DNA of 6,079 nt from Candidatus Zixiibacteriota bacterium (GTDB lineage Bacteria > Zixibacteria > MSB-5A5 > GN15 > PGXB01), in the NCBI GenBank assembly GCA_030642025.1, contig DAOWOO010000095.1, positions 1 through 6,079 of the forward strand, written 5' to 3'. Under the pieces are notes generated by a model, which saw nothing but the letters and a program-made list of their open reading frames with translations, did not search any database and had not been told where the DNA came from. Below are positions 1 to 6,079 of the stretch, piece after piece (position 1 is the stretch's first letter; every line of letters starts with the position of its first letter). The position numbers and the translations under genes are program-made.

Positions 1-2589
1 AACGGTTGCCTGACCATCGGCATATTCCGAAATATCGAAATCCATGTTGTTCCATTCCCGGTCGGCAATGACAGCATAATTTTCCCAGATAGTTGTCCAG
101 TCGGTGCCATTGCTGCTCACGCGAATATAGGCGTGGTCATAATCGGGGCCGGCTACCCCCAGCCAGCGGTCAAAGCGAAGATGAACATTATCTCCGTCCG
201 AGCAGTCAATAACCGGGCTGGTCAGGTGATGTTCCGGCATATTGTTTAAATAATCGCCGTTCAGGTTATAGCCGAAAACATTCGGGCCGTTGCTTCCCGA
301 TGACGGATCGGGAGCGGGGTAGTTATGGTCGCCGCCGCCCAAACCGAGGGGAGTTCCACGCTCCCACAAAACACCTTCGATTGTCCACCCCTTATCGGTT
401 TCAAAATCATCTTCGAATATAAGTATTTCCTCCTCAACCGGCACAAGCGTCAGCGGAGCGGCCGGATCAGGATCATAAAAGCTGCCTTCGGTACTCTCAT
501 CGACGCTGATGTAGAATTCCAGTTGATCATCGCACTCAATCGCCGGAAGGACGGCTTCATAATGATTGGCCGAGATTTCCGTCATACTCACACTTTGTTT
601 CTCGCCGCCGTTGATAAAGTAATGTAACTGTCCGCTTCCCGGAACCGGTGTCCCGCTTCCGACACCGCTGACGATAACTTCAAAAGATGTTGTCTGTTCA
701 GGGACGGCGATATCGGGAATGCCATTCGGGTAATCGAAAACCAGCCCGCTGACCGATTTGATGCGGACTGTCGGGTCGCCGAACAGGTTGGTTTCATAAT
801 AGCACCAGCGCATACCGGGGTCGTTGATACGGTAGAGGTTATCCTCGCGGGAATCATGGTTGGCGCGGCCTATTTCCGGTTTGGCTTCGGCCGGGTTATA
901 AACCGCATCCCAGAATTCACGGTCATACCTCTGCGACGGGCCGTCGGTGCCGAAGTCGCCCAGACCGTAGCGGGCGTTCATGACAACCGCGAAAGCGCCG
1001 TAGTCGTTCATAACGGTGACATATTCGGCCCAGCACTCTTCGTTGTCGAACCACCCGGCGTTGCATCCCTGTGAGTAAATAAAACAGTGGTCGGTATTGG
1101 TCAGATCGAAGAATACATCCATGTTCACCATTCTCATGGCGTATTCGATATTACAATGGCCGTAATGGTTAATAATATGATAGCCGCTGTTAATCCTGGC
1201 GACAATTTCCGATTTCGGCCAGAAATTATATGTCCAGTCGCGGTCATACAGCTTGTCAAGAGTATACAGGTCCTCAGGGAAACCGTACGTGGTGTAACCG
1301 TGCTCATGGGATATATCTATAATATGCTCCAGTGCGTAGGCTCCGTATTCACCGGTACTTCCGAAACCGAGATGCTCACCAGCCAGAAGAACCTTGTCGA
1401 GATACGGATCAGTACTTTCCAGATATTGAATAGTTTTATTAACTGCGCGGGTGGCTTCGGTCATATTCCCGGCACAAATTCGGCCGACATAAACCTCGGC
1501 GGTCAGATCAATTTCACCGCCGCCTTCACCGTCGCCCGGCTCGGCCCAGCGGTTGTCACCATCATAGTCGTAGGTTCCGTCAAGACAGGCAAAATACATA
1601 TCGCCCGGCATGTCGGGAGTGTGCTCACTGCCTGGCCCCTCAATAAATACAAACATATCCAGAGATGGAATCAAGTCGTCATCGCCGCCTATTAGCACAT
1701 ACTCAATACCATCTGTCTGATAACGGGTGCGAACATAATCGCGTATATCGGTCGGGTCGATACTGCCGATATCATCTGTGGTCACCATATCAGTCAATAT
1801 TCCCGTTGCATCGTGATAATCGACCAGCGGTTGAAACGAGGCGGTAAGATCGGTCGTGGTAATAATGAGAAGATCATACCCCTTGTCACCGCTTTTGGCC
1901 GCCGAAGGATACGTTATTGCTGTTTCGGGATTATTTATTTGGGTCAGCAGGGTTTTTTCATCATCGAGCAACCCGCGAAATAATGTCGGGGTCTTGTCGG
2001 CGGCGGTAGTATTGATATTGACCGACAGACTGGTGTAATAGGTCAGAGTTCCGGACGAGGGGATATATTCCACCGGCTGGAGCTTTAAAATAAGAATCTG
2101 ATAGCCCCTGAAATACTGTGTTCCAATATCTTCAAATCGTGTCTGGGGAATCGGATAGGTCAGAGCGTATATTTCCTCATTCTTAGCCAAAGGCGGTATA
2201 TCAGCCGGATTGGCCGACAGCGGAATCGGATGTCCCACTGGAATGATATCATATCCGGAACCGATAGTGATTTTCTCACCGGGGATAATCTCAATTGACT
2301 CGATATCCTGACCATACGGAATCAATATCCGGGCGCCGCTGGCGGGCAGGGCCGGATGGCCGACCTGTCCGGAATTGGGGGCGTCAGCCATGACAATCCG
2401 GTCGAAGGTTTGGTTATCGACAGTGATTGTTTCTACCCGGGGGCATTCAAAATTGTAGGTCATTGTGATTTTCTGCCCCGAGGCCCACAAAGGCGGGATA
2501 ACGAGAAAGATTATTGCCGCAAAGAACAAAATTGAGGCCATACGGCGGAGTTTGCAGGGTTTTGACTTGATGCTTGACCGATGATACAT
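1..2589 (-). CDS. Secreted gingipain-like cysteine peptidase (family C25), 3' end missing
   Basis: Exported caspase/gingipain-fold cysteine endopeptidase, read without a stop from the ATG at 2589 to the left edge (863 residues). Residues 1-36 look like a signal peptide: basic region with R15-R16, hydrophobic core about 18-34, cleavage probably after LWA. Residues about 40-220 resemble the C25 pro-region, with the G77-H-P-x-L-P82 motif. The catalytic domain runs about 237-607. It starts GYDLLIITT and has GGDDDLIPS at 301-309, an acidic possible calcium loop at 337-348, HYGHC at 475-479, GCNAGWF at 508-514 and the family-typical LFGDP at 602-606. By comparison with gingipain R (NYTGHG / ACVNGDF), His478 and Cys509 are the likely dyad; their 31-residue spacing is close to the 33 in RgpB. 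Residues about 610-720 look like an Ig-like module. Residues from 725 (FEDDFETDKGW) to the edge look like a jelly-roll/MAM-like module. A C-terminal sorting or anchoring domain may lie beyond the edge. The family is confident; the substrate is unknown. Confidence 0.9.
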   Translation of the reverse strand, partial: MYHRSSIKSKPCKLRRMASILFFAAIIFLVIPPLWASGQKITMTYNFECPRVETITVDNQTFDRIVMADAPNSGQVGHPALPASGARILIPYGQDIESIEIIPGEKITIGSGYDIIPVGHPIPLSANPADIPPLAKNEEIYALTYPIPQTRFEDIGTQYFRGYQILILKLQPVEYIPSSGTLTYYTSLSVNINTTAADKTPTLFRGLLDDEKTLLTQINNPETAITYPSAAKSGDKGYDLLIITTTDLTASFQPLVDYHDATGILTDMVTTDDIGSIDPTDIRDYVRTRYQTDGIEYVLIGGDDDLIPSLDMFVFIEGPGSEHTPDMPGDMYFACLDGTYDYDGDNRWAEPGDGEGGGEIDLTAEVYVGRICAGNMTEATRAVNKTIQYLESTDPYLDKVLLAGEHLGFGSTGEYGAYALEHIIDISHEHGYTTYGFPEDLYTLDKLYDRDWTYNFWPKSEIVARINSGYHIINHYGHCNIEYAMRMVNMDVFFDLTNTDHCFIYSQGCNAGWFDNEECWAEYVTVMNDYGAFAVVMNARYGLGDFGTDGPSQRYDREFWDAVYNPAEAKPEIGRANHDSREDNLYRINDPGMRWCYYETNLFGDPTVRIKSVSGLVFDYPNGIPDIAVPEQTTSFEVIVSGVGSGTPVPGSGQLHYFINGGEKQSVSMTEISANHYEAVLPAIECDDQLEFYISVDESTEGSFYDPDPAAPLTLVPVEEEILIFEDDFETDKGWTIEGVLWERGTPLGLGGGDHNYPAPDPSSGSNGPNVFGYNLNGDYLNNMPEHHLTSPVIDCSDGDNVHLRFDRWLGVAGPDYDHAYIRVSSNGTDWTTIWENYAVIADREWNNMDFDISEYADGQATV

Positions 2590-2594
2590 AATAT

Positions 2595-2599
2595 CCTCC
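2595..2599 (-). promoter_or_regulatory. Ribosome binding site of the C25 peptidase gene
   Basis: A perfect GGAGG lies 5 bases before the ATG at 2589 and decides the start. Two other in-frame ATGs exist upstream, at 2601 and 2661. The one at 2601 overlaps this site. The one at 2661 has only a weak AGAG ahead of it, and would place 24 extra residues before the signal peptide's basic region. Confidence 0.8.
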
Positions 2600-2727
2600 A
2601 TAAAAAGATATGGTAACAATCGTTTCTTAATGGCAAGGATTAAAAGGCGGGGACATGACATAATTCTCTTTAGAATGCCGCTGGTGAGGTATTTCGCCGC
2701 GGTTTTCTGTTATTTTCTATCTGTTAT

Positions 2728-2755
2728 AATATAGCAAGGAATACCGATTTGTCCA
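2728..2755 (-). promoter_or_regulatory. Candidate sigma70-type promoter for the peptidase gene
   Basis: On the minus strand TGGACA (2755-2750) and TATATT (2733-2728) are separated by 16 bases, a fair match to the -35/-10 consensus. An overlapping TATTAT with an 18-base spacer is an alternative -10. The implied leader is about 130 bases, long but possible. The same AT-rich block reads TATAAT (2725-2730) on the plus strand, with no good -35 ahead of it. Consensus matching only. Confidence 0.3.
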
Positions 2756-2792
2756 TTGAAAAAGAGGGCTGTTTTCACCCATCCGAAACCAT

Positions 2793-2821
2793 TTGCTGAC
2801 CGGGTTTTAAAAATATATATT
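2793..2821 (+). promoter_or_regulatory. Candidate sigma70-type promoter for the gmd operon
   Basis: TTGCTG (2793-2798) and TATATT (2816-2821) are separated by exactly 17 bases. Transcription would begin near 2828, giving a leader of about 30 bases before the gmd ATG. This is the best promoter-like match upstream of gmd, but it lies in an AT-rich stretch where chance matches are common. Confidence 0.4.
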
Positions 2822-2844
2822 TGGTTTTTGATACGATAAACTAT

Positions 2845-2850
2845 GGGAGA
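2845..2850 (+). promoter_or_regulatory. Ribosome binding site of gmd
   Basis: GGGAGA lies 6 bases before the ATG at 2857. It supports this start over the in-frame TTG at 2821, which would add 12 residues ahead of the NADP-binding strand and has no such site. Family members also start within a few residues of the first beta strand. Confidence 0.75.
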
Positions 2851-2856
2851 AACGAT

Positions 2857-3816
2857 ATGCGTGCCCTAATAACAGGTATTACCGGGCAGGACGGATCATA
2901 CCTCGCTGATTTTCTACTTGAAAAGGACTATGAGGTTTTCGGGATGGTTCGCCGTGCCTCGACCGAATCATTCGAACGAATCGAACATATACGTGACAAA
3001 ATAACCTTCGTTCAGGCCGATCTTCTCGATCAGCTTTCTATTATCAATGTTATCGAAGAATCCAAACCGGATGAAATATACAATCTGGCGGCGCAGTCAT
3101 TTGTGCCGACCTCATGGAACCAGCCGGTTTTAACCGGCGAATTCGACGCTATCGGCGTGACCAAAATCCTTGAGGGAATCAGATTGCTAAACAGGAAAAT
3201 CCGCTTTTACCAGGCATCATCGTCGGAGATGTTCGGTAAGGTCCAGCAAACACCCCAGAATGAAAGCACGTCGTTTTACCCCCGTTCGCCTTATGGCGTA
3301 GCCAAGGTGTACGCTCACTGGATCACCATTAATTACCGCGAAAGCTACGATATCCATGCCAATTCGGGGATACTGTTCAACCATGAGTCGCCGCGCCGCG
3401 GTCTGGAATTTGTCACGCGGAAAATTACCGATGGTGTCGCCCGGATCAAACTCGGGCTGGCCAAGGAACTGGCGCTGGGCAATCTCGACGCCCGCCGCGA
3501 CTGGGGTTATGCCGGCGATTATGTCCGCGCCATGTGGCTGATGCTTCAGCAGGACGAACCGGGGGATTTTGTTATCGCCACCGGTAAGACTCATTCGGTC
3601 AAGGATTTTGTCGAGACCGCTTTCGGCCATGTTGATCTGGATTACCATGATTACGTCACCACCGACCCGCGTTTTATCCGCCCGGCCGAGGTTGATTTCC
3701 TGCAGGGTAACCCGTTGCTGGCCAAAGAAAAGTTAGGCTGGGAGCCTGAGGTCAATTTCGACGGACTGGTCAGGATGATGGTTGATGCCGATATCGAGAG
3801 ACTCAAGAACAAATAA
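2857..3816 (+). CDS. gmd: GDP-mannose 4,6-dehydratase
   Basis: Cytoplasmic NADP-dependent short-chain dehydrogenase-type enzyme (319 residues) that converts GDP-D-mannose to GDP-4-keto-6-deoxy-D-mannose, the branch point to GDP-D-rhamnose, GDP-L-fucose and related sugars. The N-terminal Rossmann motif is G7-I-T-G10-Q-D-G13, followed by Arg32-Arg33, which fits NADP binding. The active site shows SSSEMFG at 121-127 and Y146-G-V-A-K150. Aligned with E. coli Gmd (Thr132, Glu134, Tyr156, Lys160), these give Ser122, Glu124, Tyr146 and Lys150. Family signatures NHESPRRG (175-182) and GNLDARRDWGYAGDYV (208-223) are intact, as is the C-terminal RPAEVD (275-280). It is shorter than the E. coli protein (373) but within the range of compact bacterial forms. 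It is the first gene of the operon; its stop is one base before the rmd start, so the two proteins probably act in sequence. Confidence 0.96.
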   Translation: MRALITGITGQDGSYLADFLLEKDYEVFGMVRRASTESFERIEHIRDKITFVQADLLDQLSIINVIEESKPDEIYNLAAQSFVPTSWNQPVLTGEFDAIGVTKILEGIRLLNRKIRFYQASSSEMFGKVQQTPQNESTSFYPRSPYGVAKVYAHWITINYRESYDIHANSGILFNHESPRRGLEFVTRKITDGVARIKLGLAKELALGNLDARRDWGYAGDYVRAMWLMLQQDEPGDFVIATGKTHSVKDFVETAFGHVDLDYHDYVTTDPRFIRPAEVDFLQGNPLLAKEKLGWEPEVNFDGLVRMMVDADIERLKNK

Positions 3817-3817
3817 T

Positions 3818-4792
3818 ATGGCCAAAATGAAAGGCAGAGTTCTTATAACCGGCATTGCCGGGTTCGGCGGTTCATATCTGGCCGAACTGATGCTTGAAAA
3901 AGGTTACCGGGTTTTCGGCCTTCTTGCCCCCGGTGAAAAATATGACAATATCAACCATATAAAAAACGATCTCGCTCTTGATCGTTTCGATATTACCCGA
4001 GCCGAAAAGGTCAGCGCATATACTAAGAAAGTGAAACCGAAGTACTTGTTTCACCTGGCGGCGATGGCATCGGTGGGCCAGTCATTCTCAAAAGAGCGAT
4101 TGACCTATGATATTAATTTTACCGGCAGTCTGAATGTTTTCGAGGCATCGACATCGCAAATCAGCAGGATTCGCCGTCTGATAGTAATCAGCTCGGCCGA
4201 TTGTTTCGGAGTTTTTTCACCGAAAAACAAACTTCTCAAAGAGGATCAGCCGCTGGCGCCGATCTCTCCCTATGGAATTTCCAAGGCGGCGATGGAATAT
4301 CTGGCCGGATATTATCATCGTCAATACCGCCTGCCGGTCGTGATAGCGCGGTCGTTCAATCATACCGGTCCCAGACAAAGCGATACTTTTGTGGTACCTT
4401 CATTCTGCAAGCAGATAGCGACGATAGAAAAGGGACGGCGAAAACCGATTATCACGGTAGGCAATCTGGATGTTAAACGTGATCTTTCCGATGTCCGCGA
4501 CATTGTGCGCGGTTATTACAATATGGCCGTGAGGGGAAAACCGGGCGAGGTGTACCATCTGTCGTCGGGAAAGTCGGTGGCAATAAAAACGGTTCTCGAC
4601 AGGCTGCTTGGAATGTCGCCGGCGACTATTAAGGTAACAAGAGATAAAAGCCGATTTAGAAAAGCAGATATACCGATATTATGCGGAGATAACTCCAGGG
4701 CGGAAAAGGAACTGGGGTGGGTGCCAAAATATAAACTTTCTGAAACTCTTAAAGACACACTCGATTTCTGGCGTAATACGGTAAGACAATAA
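3818..4792 (+). CDS. rmd: GDP-4-keto-6-deoxy-D-mannose reductase (GDP-D-rhamnose synthesis)
   Basis: Extended short-chain dehydrogenase (324 residues), probably reducing the Gmd product at C4 to GDP-D-rhamnose. The Rossmann motif is T11-G12-I-A-G15-F-G-G18. The catalytic set is SSADCFG at 125-131 with Y152-G-I-S-K156. The aspartate at 128, where dehydratases have glutamate, matches Pseudomonas Rmd (SSGDVYG). Other Rmd-like blocks are RSFNHTGPRQSDTFVVPSF (178-196) and GNLDVKRDLSDVRDIVRGY (215-233). These separate it from GDP-L-fucose synthase, an epimerase-reductase with different motifs. The ATG at 3818 is one base after the gmd stop and has no good Shine-Dalgarno, so translation is probably coupled to gmd. 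A second ATG at 3827 would trim three residues. A reductase making another 6-deoxyhexose (for example 6-deoxytalose) cannot be excluded by reading alone. Confidence 0.85.
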   Translation: MAKMKGRVLITGIAGFGGSYLAELMLEKGYRVFGLLAPGEKYDNINHIKNDLALDRFDITRAEKVSAYTKKVKPKYLFHLAAMASVGQSFSKERLTYDINFTGSLNVFEASTSQISRIRRLIVISSADCFGVFSPKNKLLKEDQPLAPISPYGISKAAMEYLAGYYHRQYRLPVVIARSFNHTGPRQSDTFVVPSFCKQIATIEKGRRKPIITVGNLDVKRDLSDVRDIVRGYYNMAVRGKPGEVYHLSSGKSVAIKTVLDRLLGMSPATIKVTRDKSRFRKADIPILCGDNSRAEKELGWVPKYKLSETLKDTLDFWRNTVRQ

Positions 4793-4799
4793 GGACAAG

Positions 4800-4805
4800 A
4801 AGGTG
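4800..4805 (+). promoter_or_regulatory. Ribosome binding site of the wbpA-like gene
   Basis: AAGGTG ends 5 bases before the ATG at 4811. The site lies in the 18-base gap after the rmd stop, so the gene can be initiated independently within the same transcript. The GTG inside it (4804) is out of frame and not a start. Confidence 0.6.
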
Positions 4806-4810
4806 AAAAT

Positions 4811-6079
4811 ATGCTTCAGAATCTCTTAAACAAAATTAAGAACCGAAAAGCCAAAGTCGGCATAATCGGCTTGGGGTATGTCGGTTTGCCGCTGGCCGTT
4901 GAGTTCGGCGAAGAAGGCTTTACCGTTGTCGGGTTTGACATTTCTAAAAATAAAGTCAACCTGATTAATGCGGGCAAATCAGATATTGATGACATTCCCA
5001 ATTCACGGGTAAGCCGCCTGGTCAAGGCGGGCAAACTTCTCGCCACAACAGAGCCGAAGCTATTGCGCCAGATGGATACGGTATCAATTTGTGTTCCGAC
5101 CCCGCTATCGAAGACCAAGGACCCCGATGTCAGCTATATTCTTGCCGCAGTCAAATGGGTGCGCCAGTATATCCACAAGGAAATGCTTATCACCCTGGAA
5201 TCGACCACCTATCCCGGGACGACCGAGGATATGATCAAACCGATTCTGGAGGAATCCGGGCTTAAGGTCGGCCGCGATTTTTACCTGGCTTTTTCACCCG
5301 AACGGGTTGACCCCGGCAACGAGAAGTACACCACCAAGAATACGCCGCGGGTGGTTGGCGGGACCACACCCCGGTGCACCAAAGCGGCCAAGCTGTTTTA
5401 TGAGCAGTTTATGAGTGAAGTATATCCGATGTCATCGACCAAAGCCGCCGAAACGGTCAAACTTCTGGAAAACACTTTCCGTTCGGTCAACATCGGGCTG
5501 GTCAACGAGGTGGCCCTGATGTGTGACCGCCTTGATCTCGATGTCTGGGAGATTATTGACGCCGCCGCCACCAAGCCGTTTGGATTCATGCCGTTTTATC
5601 CCGGTCCCGGTTTGGGCGGTCACTGTATTCCGATTGATCCCCATTATCTCTCATGGAAGCTGAAAAGCCTAAATTATTACGCGCGCTTCATCGAACTGGC
5701 CGGTGATATCAACTCTCACATGCCGGAATATGTGGTTGAGCGGATAATGAAAATACTGAATGAACAGGGGAAATCGGTTCGCAGGGCCAAAACCCTTATT
5801 TTGGGTGTGGCCTATAAGAAAGATATCAAGGATACACGCGAATCGCCCGCTCTCGATGTAATCAAATTACTTGAAGGCGAGGGCGCAAAAATATATTTCA
5901 ATGATCCGTATGTCCCGGAGATTCGCTGGAATAACTCAACCCATCGTTCAAGCAGGCTGACTGCGGCGCTTATAAAGAAGGCTGATATTACAGTGATTCT
6001 GACCAACCATACGACATATAATTACCAGTGGATTGTAGACAATTCCAAAATTGTGTTTGACACCCGCAATGCCACGAAA
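4811..6079 (+). CDS. wbpA: UDP-N-acetyl-D-glucosamine 6-dehydrogenase (WbpA type), 3' end missing
   Basis: Cytoplasmic UDP-glucose/GDP-mannose dehydrogenase family enzyme, 423 residues visible. It performs two successive NAD-dependent oxidations of a UDP-N-acetylhexosamine C6 to the carboxylate. The N-terminal NAD fold has G20-L-G-Y-V-G-L-P27; further motifs are ESTTYPGTT (130-138) and FSPERVDPGN (161-170). The central domain has K217-L-L-E-N221 and the catalytic Cys272 in PGPGLGGHCIPIDPHYL (264-280). The C-terminal UDP-binding domain has GVAYKKDIKDTRESPA (332-347) and DTRN (417-420). The PGPGLGGHCIPIDP form and the RFIELAGDIN stretch point to the WbpA/UDP-GlcNAc group rather than UDP-glucose or GDP-mannose dehydrogenases. 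A galacto-specific (WbpO/TviB-like) substrate remains possible. Pseudomonas WbpA is about 436 residues, so only some 10-20 are probably lost. It follows rmd by 18 bases in the same operon. Confidence 0.88.
   Translation, partial: MLQNLLNKIKNRKAKVGIIGLGYVGLPLAVEFGEEGFTVVGFDISKNKVNLINAGKSDIDDIPNSRVSRLVKAGKLLATTEPKLLRQMDTVSICVPTPLSKTKDPDVSYILAAVKWVRQYIHKEMLITLESTTYPGTTEDMIKPILEESGLKVGRDFYLAFSPERVDPGNEKYTTKNTPRVVGGTTPRCTKAAKLFYEQFMSEVYPMSSTKAAETVKLLENTFRSVNIGLVNEVALMCDRLDLDVWEIIDAAATKPFGFMPFYPGPGLGGHCIPIDPHYLSWKLKSLNYYARFIELAGDINSHMPEYVVERIMKILNEQGKSVRRAKTLILGVAYKKDIKDTRESPALDVIKLLEGEGAKIYFNDPYVPEIRWNNSTHRSSRLTAALIKKADITVILTNHTTYNYQWIVDNSKIVFDTRNATK

Larger units (their letters stand above)
2590..2856. 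other. Divergent intergenic region
   Basis: This stretch separates the peptidase gene (leftward) from the gmd operon (rightward) and carries no convincing gene of its own. It is AT-richer than the flanking genes, especially around 2701-2735 and 2805-2840. It holds candidate promoters in both directions and the two ribosome binding sites listed separately. No RNA gene or riboswitch-like fold was recognised by eye. Confidence 0.7.

Noticed and set aside
1087..1695. Plus-strand 202-codon open frame
   Set aside because: It lies wholly antisense to the catalytic domain of the C25 peptidase gene, whose frame has coherent family motifs. The translation resembles no known protein and has no ribosome binding site.
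2602..2661. Longer N-terminus for the peptidase from the in-frame ATG at 2661
   Set aside because: It would add 24 residues before the signal peptide and has only a weak upstream site. The ATG at 2589 has a perfect GGAGG at 5 bases.
2786..2807. Inverted repeat AAACC / GGTTT around the candidate gmd -35
   Set aside because: The arms are only 5 bases with a 12-base gap and cannot be extended, which is expected by chance in an AT-rich spacer. Not called as an operator.
3217..3648. Minus-strand 143-codon open frame inside gmd
   Set aside because: It is a shadow of the conserved gmd reading frame on the opposite strand, with no independent support.
3914..3934. No Arg-Arg after the second beta strand of Rmd, suggesting altered cofactor use
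   Set aside because: Pseudomonas Rmd, as recalled, also lacks this pair at the same place, so this looks normal for the family.
1..6079. CRISPR array, transposon, tRNA, phage or new defence system
   Set aside because: No spaced direct repeats, terminal inverted repeats, transposase-like frame or cloverleaf sequence was seen, and all coding space is taken by recognisable protease and sugar-nucleotide genes.

Overview
This 6,079-base window holds two divergently oriented transcription units separated by a ~255-base intergenic region. The left unit is one long gene on the minus strand, cut by the left edge. It encodes an exported gingipain-type (C25) cysteine peptidase with a signal peptide, an N-terminal pro-region, a catalytic domain and at least two C-terminal beta-rich modules. 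The right unit is on the plus strand and is a tight three-gene sugar-nucleotide operon: gmd (GDP-mannose 4,6-dehydratase), rmd (GDP-4-keto-6-deoxymannose reductase) and a WbpA-type UDP-N-acetylglucosamine 6-dehydrogenase cut by the right edge.

Layout: 1-2589 (-) C25 peptidase, 863 residues visible with no stop before the edge; 2590-2856 divergent promoter region; 2857-3816 (+) gmd; 3818-4792 (+) rmd; 4811-6079 (+) wbpA-like, 423 residues visible. There are no RNA genes, insertion sequences, CRISPR arrays or clear terminators.

Gmd converts GDP-D-mannose to GDP-4-keto-6-deoxy-D-mannose, and Rmd reduces this to GDP-D-rhamnose. The WbpA-like enzyme oxidises a UDP-N-acetylhexosamine to the uronic acid. 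The operon therefore supplies precursors for a surface polysaccharide (O-antigen or capsule) containing D-rhamnose and an N-acetylated uronic acid. Glycosyltransferases and further tailoring enzymes probably follow past the right edge.

The organism is probably a Gram-negative bacterium of the FCB group or a nearby candidate phylum (Zixibacteria-like). The grounds are the multidomain C25 peptidase architecture, middling GC content and strong GGAGG-type ribosome binding sites. This is an inference from style, not a proven assignment. Every gene belongs to a known family. The points most worth following are the variant catalytic motif and modular C-terminus of the peptidase, and its placement beside a WbpA-type operon. 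In Porphyromonas a WbpA-type pathway makes the sugar that anchors type IX-secreted gingipains to A-LPS.
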